From Luteolibacter rhizosphaerae (GTDB lineage: Bacteria; Verrucomicrobiota; Verrucomicrobiia; Verrucomicrobiales; Akkermansiaceae), in NCBI RefSeq assembly GCF_025950095.1, contig NZ_JAPDDR010000015.1, positions 1 through 64,000 on the forward strand: 64,000 nt of DNA. Reading direction: 5' to 3'. Each line of letters starts with the position of its first letter. Within the stretch, counting starts at the first letter, position 1. Below the pieces are notes generated by a model that saw only the letters and a program-made list of their open reading frames with translations, did no database searches and was not told where the DNA came from. Position numbers and translations under genes: made by a program. This document shows, piece by piece, positions 45,372 through 54,236 of this stretch.

Positions 45372-45403
45372 CTCCGGATCGCGCACCACGGCGCGGTCCG
45401 GAG
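45372..45403. terminator. Possible hairpin terminator between convergent genes
   Basis: CTCCGGA (45372-45378) pairs with TCCGGAG (45397-45403), extended by an inner CGCG stem. It lies 10 bases after clpB and 23 before the convergent peptidase stop. The tail has few T residues, so efficiency is uncertain. Confidence 0.4.
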
Positions 45404-45425
45404 CGACTTCTTCCAAGGGGGCTGA

Positions 45426-46823
45426 TCAGCGGTCGCCCCGGCCCGCTTTTGGGGAATAGCGGATCTGCGCTTTCTCCAGTGCGAGCTTGATCTCCTCGAT
45501 CAAATCCGCCGGGGTCCGCCCGTCGAGCAAGAGCTCCAGATCTTCGACATGCAGCTGCTCCGGGCTGCCCTTGTAGGGCCAGGCGGGAGCCGATGGCGGC
45601 TTCATCGTCGCCGGATACTGGCAGCGACCATCCGGCAGTACGGTCACCTCGGGATGCCGTTTGAAGGCTTCCACGTCTTCGTTGTAGCGCTCGCCCTTCT
45701 TGATGTGCTCCTCCAGCCGCTCGCTGTTTTTCACGCAGGCGGAGATGAACCGCTGCAGGCGCGCCGCATCTCCCGCACCGTCGAAATGGATGAAGTAGTA
45801 GGTGAGCAGCAGGCCTGCCTCATAGAGCGAGAGAATCTCCTCCTGAAGTCCCATGGTAGTCTGCCCCGTGCGCCCGGTGATCACAGGCCCGAACCGATCC
45901 GGCCGGCTCGGAGGGGAGGGGCTTGTTTCGATCCCGCCTCGATCCCAAGTCTCGCGGGACATCGTCAGCGTCTTCAGCAGATCGAAGTTCCTCTGCTGCG
46001 AGTGGTGCTCCTTCAGCGCGGCGAGATGGGAGCCAGGGCTGAAGGTTCCGATCTTCATCGGCATCAGCTCCATGTATTCGGCACAGCCCTCCGCCAGCCA
46101 GGTCGGCATGGCCATCAGCGCATCGTCCATGAGCATGTGGGTCAGCTCGTGGATCAGGGTCTTGGTCGAGTATTCCTCGCTACGCTGCCAGCCGGACGGA
46201 GTTTCCTTCAGGCCGAGCGTCTCGAAGGGCACCATGAAAACTTTCTTCTGAAGCAGATACACGCCCGCGCTTTGCGGTGGTCCGCCGGCTTTGATGTAGG
46301 ACTCGCGGTTCGCGTAGAGCTCCGCCTTGAAGCGCTCGCCCTTCGGTGGCTTCGCGAGGATGCCCCAGGGGGATGCCTTCAGCAGCGAATAGGTGGTTTC
46401 GAACATCCGTGCGATATCCCGCGCCGGCGTCTGGGCCAGCTCGGCCTCGGACACGAATTCAAAATGCGGGCTGTGATAGACATAGCGCCCGTCCGAGGAG
46501 ACTAGCCGCACGTCGGCATCCGCGATCCCCATCTTGATGTCGTTGGGCCACTTGCTCCATGGCTTGGGCAAGCGCCACCCGGTCTCCACGATGAATGCCT
46601 GATCCTTCGCCGAGAGGCGGGTGAACGGCACTTTCGCCGGCTTGCCGCTGGCCGCCAGTTGCACCGTCACCGATTGGTCGTCGATCCCGAGCATCCGCCC
46701 CGAGAGCGTCTTGCCGTCGGCGCTGGTCCAGTCGCGCACTTGGCTTCCGGCACCGGGGATTTCCGCGCTTGCCAGGCATGCCCCCAGCGCCAGCAGGAGG
46801 ATTGTTCTCGGGAGGATGTACAT
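45426..46823 (-). CDS. Secreted SHD1-domain metallopeptidase (gluzincin type)
   Basis: The 465-residue protein has a signal peptide (MYILPRTILLLALGACLASA) and an SHD1-like domain (26-80, RDWTSADGKTLSGRMLGIDD). A peptidase region follows with the HExxH zinc motif HELTHML (H225, E226, H229) and downstream TWLAEGCAEYME supplying a third ligand, most likely Glu245 or Glu249. This arrangement suits gluzincin-like peptidases. SHD1-like leading domains are common in Verrucomicrobia/Planctomycetes secreted proteins. Substrate and physiological role are unknown. It is convergent with clpB. Confidence 0.82.
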   Translation of the reverse strand: MYILPRTILLLALGACLASAEIPGAGSQVRDWTSADGKTLSGRMLGIDDQSVTVQLAASGKPAKVPFTRLSAKDQAFIVETGWRLPKPWSKWPNDIKMGIADADVRLVSSDGRYVYHSPHFEFVSEAELAQTPARDIARMFETTYSLLKASPWGILAKPPKGERFKAELYANRESYIKAGGPPQSAGVYLLQKKVFMVPFETLGLKETPSGWQRSEEYSTKTLIHELTHMLMDDALMAMPTWLAEGCAEYMELMPMKIGTFSPGSHLAALKEHHSQQRNFDLLKTLTMSRETWDRGGIETSPSPPSRPDRFGPVITGRTGQTTMGLQEEILSLYEAGLLLTYYFIHFDGAGDAARLQRFISACVKNSERLEEHIKKGERYNEDVEAFKRHPEVTVLPDGRCQYPATMKPPSAPAWPYKGSPEQLHVEDLELLLDGRTPADLIEEIKLALEKAQIRYSPKAGRGDR

Positions 46824-46949
46824 CTCGCGACTTATCGGCTCAGATAGGCGAGCGAGTCAAGACCACTGCCCACTGTTAGGGCCGCCCGGAACTTCCGACG
46901 TCACCCGTCCGACACCGGACACGGCTCGATCTCTATGCCTGAGGACAAC

Positions 46950-46980
46950 AAAACCCGGTCCGGCGAACCGGACCGGGCTT
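46950..46980 (-). terminator. Intrinsic terminator after the giant repeat protein
   Basis: CCCGGTCCGG (46954-46963) pairs exactly with CCGGACCGGG (46968-46977) across CGAA, and on the minus strand is followed by TTTTGTTGT. It lies about 27 bases downstream of the repeat-protein stop. Confidence 0.85.
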
Positions 46981-47004
46981 TGAAACCCATGGATACCCAA
47001 ACTC

Positions 47005-50000
47005 TTACTGCACCCGGGCGCGGATGAACTCGCGCGGATCACCCACCACGGAGCCCGGGCTGCGGAAGGTGCGATACACCCAGCCGGCGCCGCTCAAGGC
47101 GGGGAGGTCTGCCTGGATGGCCGTGGCATCTGCACCGGTCACTTCATCCACATCCAGCGTCCAGGGGCCGAGGTTGTCGCTGGCCTCTACCGTGTAGGTC
47201 ACGCCGTCACCCGTCGCGGTGAGGAAGGTGCCACCGCTGAAGGCTCCCACCGCGCTGCGTACCGGCAGGGTCAGCGTGAGGACTTGCTGGCCTCCCACCG
47301 AAGCCACTTTTACCACGATCTTGCCACCGGTCGCTCCGGAGAGCGGGTTGCCGTCGAGCGCGAACTCGCCCAGGTTGTCGAGCCCGTCTTGGTCAGGGTT
47401 GTCAGCCGGGTCATCGTTCGCGGCGGTCAGGCCTTTGTCCGCTGCCCAGGTTTCAAAAGGCGTGGCACTGCCGCTGCTGGTGACGTTCAGGCGCCCCGTA
47501 CCCGTGATGAAGGCGGTCTCAAATTGGGCACCGGAGCCCAAGGCACCGTAGACGCCCACTGCCTGTGCCGCGCCGTTGATGAACAGTTTCGCCACCGTGT
47601 CCGTTTCAGGATGGAACAGATCCAGCTTCCCGGTCCCCGAGATGCGGATGGCCGAGCCATCGTTGAAGTTCGGCAGGGTGTGCGAGAGCGTGCCGTTCGT
47701 GATGATGGTGTCGCCGCTGTAGGTGTTCGCGCCGCCCAGGAAGGTCAGCGCAGGTCCCGAATGGGTGAGGGAACCTGTGCCCGAGATGTTGTTATTGAAG
47801 ACGAACTCCGTCACTCCTTCAGCCAGGCTCCGGTTGATCACCAGCGCCGCGTTGTTGATCACATCGGTGGTGCTGAGATTGCCGGTGGTGCCGCCATTGC
47901 CGACCTGCACGATGCCCGCGCTGATCGTGGTCGTCTGGAGATAAGCGTTGTCGTTGCTCAGGATTAGTGTCCCGGCCCCTGCCTTGGTGAGCGTCGCGGT
48001 GGATGCGGCACCGCTCAAGATCCCGCTGAACTCCGTGACCGCGTTGTTCACCGTGAAAGTCTTCGCCGCACCTCCCGTGGCGACCGCCCCGGTGAAGAGC
48101 AGATTACCCGTGGTAGCTGTTCCGAATACTGCCGGGTTGCTGAAGGAGATCGGGTTCGTGATCGTCCGCGGGCTCGCATCGGAGGACTGGAGTCCGCCGC
48201 CGCGCAGGTCGATCAGGCCCACGCCGAAGACAGTGTCATTGGAGCCTGCGGCGAGCATGCCACCTCCGACCCGGGTGATCCCGGTGTAGGTATTGGCACC
48301 GGTCAGGGTCACCGTGTTGGCTCCCACCTTGCTCACTGCCCCGGGATCGGCGCCGTTGGCCGGCGGGCCCGCGCCGTTGATCACGTTGGTGATGGTTACG
48401 TCGTCGGAGCGGTTGATGATCAGACCGGAGGTGGTCGTGACCAGCTCCACCGGATTGGTATTGATCGCCCCGGTGGTGCCACCGCTGCCGAGCTGCAGGA
48501 AGCCGTTCGAGATCGTCGTGTTGCCGGTGTGACCCGAAGTCGTCGCGAGTGTTAGCGTGCCGGTGCCGTTCTTGATCAGCGGACGGCTGCCGCCGCTTTC
48601 CGCAAGCGTGCCGCTGATCACGATGGGCTGACCATTGGTGTCGATCGCCGCGTTGGCACCGGCGAGGGTGATCGTGCCGGTCCATGTCCCCGTGCCCCCG
48701 CCTTGGTTGTGCAGCGTGCCACCCGCATTCAGCGTCACCGGCGTGGCGATGCTGCGGTTGCCGAAGGTGCCTGCCCGGGCGCCGGTATTGACTGTGACCG
48801 TGCCGGTGGCACCGCCGAAGGCGTTGTCGGTATCTTCCGCCCAGATGCTACCGGCATTGCCCACGATGTTGATCGGCGTGCCACTCGCATTGCCCCGGAA
48901 ACCGACGCCTTCCGCGTTGGTGACTGTGAGGGTGTGGCCGTTGCCGGTGATCGTCCCGAAGCCCGCCGTGTTCGCGGAGCCGATGTCGATTCGGGTGGCT
49001 CCGCTGATCGTGGCATTGCCGGTGAGGACCAGGCTCTTCACGCCCGCATTCGATTGGACCGACACGCCCGTGTTCACCAGCGCTCCCGCATTCGCAGGCG
49101 CAGGGCCGGTTCCGGCGATCGTGTAGGTGTAGCCGCCCGTGGCGACGGTGCCCGGCGTTTGTCCATTGATGTCGACCTGTGCACCGCTGGCCACGGTGAT
49201 GCCGGAGGTCTGCCCGAAGCCATCGCGGCTGCCCATCCGCAGGATCCCCGCGTTGACCGCGATCGGGCCGGTGAAGTTTTGGCCGTTCGCACCGCCCAGG
49301 ATCACTACGCCGGCGTTGTTCTTGGTGATCGCCGCTCCGCCGGAGATGAACCCCGTGCCGGTACCCGAAAGGAGGTAGTCGCTACCCGCCTCGTTCTGGA
49401 ACAGGATGCTCCGCGGACTGACCGTGGCGGTCATGTTCACGAACTTTGTCGTCGCGACGTTCGGGAAGGTCACCGCATCCACCTGGAAGAACTTGTCCGA
49501 GGTGCCGCTCCAGTTGGCCGTGGCGTTCACATCCCAGTTGCCGCTCAGGTTACCCGTCCATGTTACGGCACCCGCGTTGATGCTCAGGTCGATCTTCTTG
49601 CCTGCCGTGTCATTGGTGAAGGTGAAGCCGCGATAGGCCCCCGTTCCGCCCGCCAGCGTGAGGTTGGTTTCATCGCCCGTCAGGAAGCCGGAGTAGCTCA
49701 GCACCTTGAAGGGAGTGTTGATCGGAACCGCCCCTTGCACCGCCACCGTGGAGGTGCCGCTCAGGAACAGGTCCAGATTCGCATGCATGCTGTTCGCGGT
49801 GGAAGGAGCCACGGTGAGGTTCACCGAGGAAAGATCGACATTTCCCGTCACCACCGGTTCGCCGATCACCGTTCCGGTGCTGCCATTGAGGTTCCCCCCG
49901 ACCGCGCCGTTGACGGTGGCCGTTCCGCCTTGCACGTTCACGGTTCCCGCGATGGCTCCGTTCAGGGTCATCGTGCCGGTCGTGATCGCGGCATCGCCAT

Positions 50001-51069
50001 TGATGGCTCCCGCCACCGTGGCGGTTCCGCCGGTTACCGACACGCTTCCGGCCACCGACGAAGAAGCCGTGGCCGTGCCTCCGCTCACCGTCAGGCCGCC
50101 CCCGAAGGCATTCGAGATATTGAGCGTTCCGGCGGTGTTGGTGAAGGTTCCGAGGAAGCCCGAGGTATCTCCGGTGAGATTGAGAATGCTGCCACCAGCG
50201 CGGGTGACGGAAGGATTCCCGCTCACGGTCCCTGCGAGGGTAAAGTTCCGCGAAACGGTGAACGAATGGGATCCGTTGAAGGTGAAACTATTGTTGATCG
50301 TCGTGTTGTCGGTGTTACCGCCGAATACGAGCGAGGCGCTATCGTTCAAGATCACCGGGCGGGTGATGTTGAAGGTGCCGGAGTTGCGCGAGAATAGCAG
50401 GGCGCTACTGCCGTTGGCCGTGATGTTTCCGGTGCCTCCGATCACCAGCGGCTGGTTGCCCCCGGCGTTGAATTTGAGTGTGCCCGTGCTGGCAATGAAG
50501 TTGCCCGCTCCCGTAATGTTGAAGCCGAGGATCACGAGCTGCCCCACACCGTCCTTGGTGAGGTTGCCATTCATCGTGAGATTCCCGCTGGGCACCGTGG
50601 CGGCCGTGTCGTTCACGCCGCGAAGGAACATGCCCCGGTCGGTCACGACATCGCCCGCCGCGCCAGCGATCGTGAAGTTCTGGTCTTGGGCAATGGTGAA
50701 GTTACCTCGGAAAGTGGGCCCGACGGCTCCAAAATTTCCGTTCGCCGTTACCCCTTCCCGCAGGGTCAGGACATTCGCGTTCGTCTGGAGGGCGAATGCC
50801 GCGGTCCGGAGCCCGTCCGTTCCGAACAGGATATTATCCACCGTGTGGTTCGCATCCACATTGAGCGCGTTGCCCGTGGTGGTGGTGGCGAGAACGATGT
50901 CGCTGGGATCGGTGGGAACGACTCCGCCGCTCCAGTTGGCTCCGGTACTCCAGAGGTTGGTTCCGCCACCGTTGTAGGTGGCCTGTCCCGATGCGATGAT
51001 CGGGGTAAGTAGATAGCCGGCAGGGAGGGTCAGGGCTAGAAGCCGCTGATTCAGGCGGTGCGATGTCAT
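47005..51069 (-). CDS. Giant autotransporter-associated beta-strand repeat protein
   Basis: The 1354-residue protein starts with a signal peptide (MTSHRLNQRLLALTLPAGYL) and YNGGGTNLWSTGANWSGGVV, a common opening in Verrucomicrobia surface proteins. The body is many beta-helix repeats of the PATR/TIGR02601 type (KVGANTVTLTGANTYTGITR; KNGTGTLTLATTSGHTGNTT), with Gly/Thr/Ala-rich strands. The C terminus (DQDGLDNLGEFALDGNP, then a beta-sandwich) carries no PEP-CTERM or obvious autotransporter barrel, so the way it reaches the surface is unclear. It probably works as an adhesin or matrix protein. The ATG at 51069 is chosen, ignoring 26 upstream codons. Confidence 0.85.
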   Translation of the reverse strand: MTSHRLNQRLLALTLPAGYLLTPIIASGQATYNGGGTNLWSTGANWSGGVVPTDPSDIVLATTTTGNALNVDANHTVDNILFGTDGLRTAAFALQTNANVLTLREGVTANGNFGAVGPTFRGNFTIAQDQNFTIAGAAGDVVTDRGMFLRGVNDTAATVPSGNLTMNGNLTKDGVGQLVILGFNITGAGNFIASTGTLKFNAGGNQPLVIGGTGNITANGSSALLFSRNSGTFNITRPVILNDSASLVFGGNTDNTTINNSFTFNGSHSFTVSRNFTLAGTVSGNPSVTRAGGSILNLTGDTSGFLGTFTNTAGTLNISNAFGGGLTVSGGTATASSSVAGSVSVTGGTATVAGAINGDAAITTGTMTLNGAIAGTVNVQGGTATVNGAVGGNLNGSTGTVIGEPVVTGNVDLSSVNLTVAPSTANSMHANLDLFLSGTSTVAVQGAVPINTPFKVLSYSGFLTGDETNLTLAGGTGAYRGFTFTNDTAGKKIDLSINAGAVTWTGNLSGNWDVNATANWSGTSDKFFQVDAVTFPNVATTKFVNMTATVSPRSILFQNEAGSDYLLSGTGTGFISGGAAITKNNAGVVILGGANGQNFTGPIAVNAGILRMGSRDGFGQTSGITVASGAQVDINGQTPGTVATGGYTYTIAGTGPAPANAGALVNTGVSVQSNAGVKSLVLTGNATISGATRIDIGSANTAGFGTITGNGHTLTVTNAEGVGFRGNASGTPINIVGNAGSIWAEDTDNAFGGATGTVTVNTGARAGTFGNRSIATPVTLNAGGTLHNQGGGTGTWTGTITLAGANAAIDTNGQPIVISGTLAESGGSRPLIKNGTGTLTLATTSGHTGNTTISNGFLQLGSGGTTGAINTNPVELVTTTSGLIINRSDDVTITNVINGAGPPANGADPGAVSKVGANTVTLTGANTYTGITRVGGGMLAAGSNDTVFGVGLIDLRGGGLQSSDASPRTITNPISFSNPAVFGTATTGNLLFTGAVATGGAAKTFTVNNAVTEFSGILSGAASTATLTKAGAGTLILSNDNAYLQTTTISAGIVQVGNGGTTGNLSTTDVINNAALVINRSLAEGVTEFVFNNNISGTGSLTHSGPALTFLGGANTYSGDTIITNGTLSHTLPNFNDGSAIRISGTGKLDLFHPETDTVAKLFINGAAQAVGVYGALGSGAQFETAFITGTGRLNVTSSGSATPFETWAADKGLTAANDDPADNPDQDGLDNLGEFALDGNPLSGATGGKIVVKVASVGGQQVLTLTLPVRSAVGAFSGGTFLTATGDGVTYTVEASDNLGPWTLDVDEVTGADATAIQADLPALSGAGWVYRTFRSPGSVVGDPREFIRARVQ

Positions 51070-51190
51070 TGGGTTTGTCGGACGAGGGTTTAGCGACCGG
51101 GGTCTCCTGAAACGGAAGGGCCCAAGATCTCTAAAGTTGTCTGACAAATGCGTCTTTAGGTCAAGATGCTTGAGGGAAATTGATGAAAAT

Positions 51191-51231
51191 GTATTACAGC
51201 AGGCGGTAACGTGAAATCGCAGTTGTAATAC
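51191..51231. promoter_or_regulatory. Inverted repeat 3 helical turns apart, upstream of the giant repeat protein
   Basis: GTATTACA (51191-51198) and TGTAATAC (51224-51231) are exact reverse complements with centres 33 bp apart, about three turns of DNA, in the AT-rich upstream region of the repeat protein. Two dimer sites on the same face of the helix would fit this spacing; no regulator is identified. Confidence 0.35.
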
Positions 51232-51329
51232 AACATGCTGATCTTGTTAAAGTTGGGAGAAGACGGTGTCGCCGAAAGGTGCGGGATTCGGTAGGGACCC
51301 CGTCCACTCCCTCTTTAGGGTTAATCCTC

Positions 51330-53684
51330 CTATCGGGGATAAAGAAGATAAGGATGCCGGGCCTTGAGAAAGGCTGGCAGATTCCGATCTCTTACCGGTT
51401 TCAGCGCCTCGATGGACTTCCCCTCGCGGATACCTTTCAAGGTCTCTTCGTCGCCTAGCAGGAGCTTCATCTTCTCGAGCCCGAGGCTTTCGCCATGGAA
51501 GCCTTGGAGCGTGGTCGCCAGTAACAGCCCGAGATCCGCCGCACGGAAGCGGTCGCGGTTGGTGAGCAGGATCTTCACCCCCCGGCATTCCTCGCCTGCG
51601 AAGACGCTGCCGGCGGGCGTGAAACGCGCCGGGATGAAACGGACTCCGTCCAATCCCGCGCGGTTGAGCTCCGCCGCGAACTTCAGTTCATCGATGTAAG
51701 GCGCACCGAAGATCTCGAAGGGGGTCTCCGTTCCGCGGCCGACGCTCACCTTGCAAAACTCCAGCAGTCCCACTCCCGGATATAAGGTCGCCGCGGTGAG
51801 CCCCCGCATGTTGGGCGAGGGATTCTGCCAAGGCTGCCCGCTGCGGTCGAACCAGCGCAGCGGCGATCCACCCTCGCAGCGGATCACGCTCAGATCGGTT
51901 CCGAACTTCCGCTCCGCGTTGATCAGGCGTGCCAGCTCTCCTGTCGTCATGCCGTGGCGCAGGGGGATCTCGTGCGTGGCCACGAAGGTCCGTTCGGTGC
52001 TCAGTACGGGCCCTTCCACCTCGGGCCCGATCGGGTTCACCCGGTCCAGCACGATGAAGCGGATCTTCGCCTTGCCCGCCGCCTCCAGGCAGTTCGCCAT
52101 GGTGGAGGTGTAGGTGTAGAAGCGGCAGCCGATGTCCTGGATGTCGAACACCAAGGTATCGATGTCCTCGAGTTGCTCGGGCGCCGGAGTACGACGCTCG
52201 CCGTACAAACTGTAGACCGGCAGCCCGGTCTTCTCGTCCGTGGTATCGCCGATGCCCTCGCGGTCAAGATCCCCGCGGATCCCGTGCTCCGGACTGAAGA
52301 GCGCCACCAGCTTCACCTCCGCCGCCTTGTGGAGCAGGTCGATCGTCGTGTTCCTCTCGCGATCGATCCCGGTGTGGTTGGTGATCAGCCCGACATTCCG
52401 GCCCCGCAATTGCCGGAAGCCATCCCGCTTCAGCACGTCGATGCCGTTCAAGACCACTTCCTCGTTCTTCGGCGGAGCTGCCGCCACCCGCACCGCATCC
52501 GGCGGCAAAGCTCCCGGCACCTTGGCGAAGTTGAAGTCCGGAATCGCCAGTGCCGCCAAAGTCCCCAGCTCCCGCTGCAAGGCCACCACGCCGCCCCTCT
52601 CGTCTGGGTGGTTCCGGTTGGACAGGAAGATCACCGTCGTCTTTGAAAACGGATCGATCCACAGCCGCGTCCCGGTCCAGCCCGTGTGCCCGTAGCTGCC
52701 GATCGGGAACCACTCACCCCGCGGACCCGCATACGGTGAATCGATATCCCACCCGAATCCCCGCCGCGGCAGCCCCGCGGGCGACTGCACCGAAGTCATC
52801 GCCGCCACCGTCTCGGCACGGAAAACCCGCACCCCGTCGAGCTCGCCACCCGCCAGCATCATCCGCGAAAAGCGCCCTAGGTCCGCCGCCGTCGTGAATA
52901 GCCCCGCATGTCCTGCCACGCCGCCCATCCGCCGCGCCGTCGGATCATGCACGATCCCCCGCAGCACCGTCCCGTCCTTCAGCACCTCGGTGGGCGCCAC
53001 CCGCGCATCGCCGGAGCGGGGCAGGGGAACCGTGGGATCAAAGGGCCGGAAACCGCTATCCTTCATCCCCAGCGGCCCGAAGATCTCATTCCCGCAGAAC
53101 TCATCCAGACCCGTTCCCGCCACCCGCTCCACCGTCAGGCCCAGCAGGATGAAATTGATATCGCTGTAACAATACGAGCTGCCCGGCTCAGCGGTCGGCT
53201 TCTCCCCGCAGGCCTTCCTCAGCGCCGCCTCCTTGCCCTTCCAATCGCCATTGGGCGAAAGCCCCGGCCGCATCCCCGAGCTATGGGTCAGCACCTGCCG
53301 CAGCGTGATCCGCTCCTTACCCTCGCCCTTGAACTCCGGCAGATAGCGGCTCACCGGGGCCTCCAGATCCAGCTTCCCCATCTCCACCAGCTTCATAACC
53401 GCGGACGTCGTCGCCACCACCTTGGTCAGCGAGGCCGCATCGAAGACCGTGTCCTCCCTCATGACCTCGCGCTCCGGCACGATCGCCTTCGACCCGTACG
53501 CCTTCTGATAGACCTTGCCCTCCCGCTCCATCAGGAACACCGCCCCCGGCGTCCTCGCATCCGTGACCGCCTGCCCGATCGCATCGTCGATGGCACGCAA
53601 ACCTTCTTCGCGGAAATCGCCCGCAGCCATCAGCAGCGGGGCGGCGAGCAATCCAAGGGTGGCAAAAATATAGCTACGGATCAT
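51330..53684 (-). CDS. Fusion of AmiE-like serine hydrolase and NamZ-like exo-muramidase (DUF1343)
   Basis: The 784-residue secreted protein has a signal peptide (IRSYIFATLGLLAAPLLMA), then a beta-lactamase-fold serine hydrolase (about 25-390) with the SxxK motif Ser85-Leu-Thr-Lys88 and a YSD element in SYCYSDINF, then a DUF1343 domain (about 420-784) with NHTGIDRERNTT and SPEHGIRGDLDREG. In Bacillus, AmiE (beta-lactamase-fold MurNAc-L-Ala amidase) and NamZ (DUF1343 exo-N-acetylmuramidase) act in turn in muropeptide recycling, so one polypeptide could cut both the peptide and the sugar. It is divergent from acpS. Activity is predicted from family only. Confidence 0.85.
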   Translation of the reverse strand: MIRSYIFATLGLLAAPLLMAAGDFREEGLRAIDDAIGQAVTDARTPGAVFLMEREGKVYQKAYGSKAIVPEREVMREDTVFDAASLTKVVATTSAVMKLVEMGKLDLEAPVSRYLPEFKGEGKERITLRQVLTHSSGMRPGLSPNGDWKGKEAALRKACGEKPTAEPGSSYCYSDINFILLGLTVERVAGTGLDEFCGNEIFGPLGMKDSGFRPFDPTVPLPRSGDARVAPTEVLKDGTVLRGIVHDPTARRMGGVAGHAGLFTTAADLGRFSRMMLAGGELDGVRVFRAETVAAMTSVQSPAGLPRRGFGWDIDSPYAGPRGEWFPIGSYGHTGWTGTRLWIDPFSKTTVIFLSNRNHPDERGGVVALQRELGTLAALAIPDFNFAKVPGALPPDAVRVAAAPPKNEEVVLNGIDVLKRDGFRQLRGRNVGLITNHTGIDRERNTTIDLLHKAAEVKLVALFSPEHGIRGDLDREGIGDTTDEKTGLPVYSLYGERRTPAPEQLEDIDTLVFDIQDIGCRFYTYTSTMANCLEAAGKAKIRFIVLDRVNPIGPEVEGPVLSTERTFVATHEIPLRHGMTTGELARLINAERKFGTDLSVIRCEGGSPLRWFDRSGQPWQNPSPNMRGLTAATLYPGVGLLEFCKVSVGRGTETPFEIFGAPYIDELKFAAELNRAGLDGVRFIPARFTPAGSVFAGEECRGVKILLTNRDRFRAADLGLLLATTLQGFHGESLGLEKMKLLLGDEETLKGIREGKSIEALKPVRDRNLPAFLKARHPYLLYPR

Positions 53685-53800
53685 GGGTCGGTCCTTCGGG
53701 CCGCAGGGATACGTGCCCGATCCCGCATTTGCTGCATCATCCTCGATTCCGGCGCGAGTTCCAGCTTGGCACCCGCCTCTTTTCCCGTCGCACTCCCGCC

Positions 53801-54184
53801 ATGCGCATCATCGGCATCGGCATCGACGTGGTGGAAGTGGAGCGGATCGGCTCCTCCATGGCCGAATTCGGCGAGCGCTTCGCCACCCGCATCTTCACCC
53901 CCGCCGAGCGTGCCTACTGCGATGCCCAGCGCCGCCCGGAGATCCACTACGCCGCCCGCTTCGCAGCCAAGGAAGCCGTCGCCAAGGCCTTCGGCACCGG
54001 CATCGGCAAGGAACTCGGCTGGCTCGACATGGAAATCGTCCGCCGGGAAAGCGGCGAGCCCGCCCTCGTCCTCAGCGGGGCAGGGAAGGCCTACGCCGAG
54101 GCGAAGGGCATCGGCGAAATCAAGATCAGCCTCAGCCACGCCCAGCACTACGCCGCGGCAAACGCAGTGGCCCTGGGCGTATAA
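53801..54184 (+). CDS. acpS: Holo-[acyl-carrier-protein] synthase
   Basis: The 127-residue AcpS transfers 4'-phosphopantetheine from CoA to acyl-carrier protein for fatty-acid synthesis. The metal-binding N terminus IIGIGIDVVEVERI and the RFAAKEAVAKAFGTG block are intact, with the C-terminal SLSHAQHYAAA. The 127-residue length is normal. ATG 53801 matches the family; upstream codons in frame have no counterpart. It is divergent from the amidase-muramidase fusion and convergent with the M16 peptidase. Confidence 0.95.
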   Translation: MRIIGIGIDVVEVERIGSSMAEFGERFATRIFTPAERAYCDAQRRPEIHYAARFAAKEAVAKAFGTGIGKELGWLDMEIVRRESGEPALVLSGAGKAYAEAKGIGEIKISLSHAQHYAAANAVALGV

Positions 54185-54188
54185 ACGA

Positions 54189-54212
54189 AGAGGACGCCCT
54201 CAGGCGCCCTCT
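54189..54212. terminator. Weak hairpin between convergent acpS and M16 peptidase
   Basis: AGAGGACGCC (54189-54198) pairs with GGCGCCCTCT (54203-54212) with one mismatch and a 4-nt loop. There is no T-tract in either direction, so this may be a bidirectional but inefficient terminator. Confidence 0.35.
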
Positions 54213-54236
54213 TGAGAATCGGTTGCCAAGTTCGTC

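Noticed and set aside
48703-50977. Two long open frames on the plus strand
   Set aside because: They mirror the repeats of the giant beta-strand protein; their own translations are periodic and have no motifs.
47005-51069. Tandem repeats taken at first as a CRISPR-like array
   Set aside because: The repeats are diverged protein-coding repeats in one continuous frame with no constant spacer size; no CRISPR array was found in the window.
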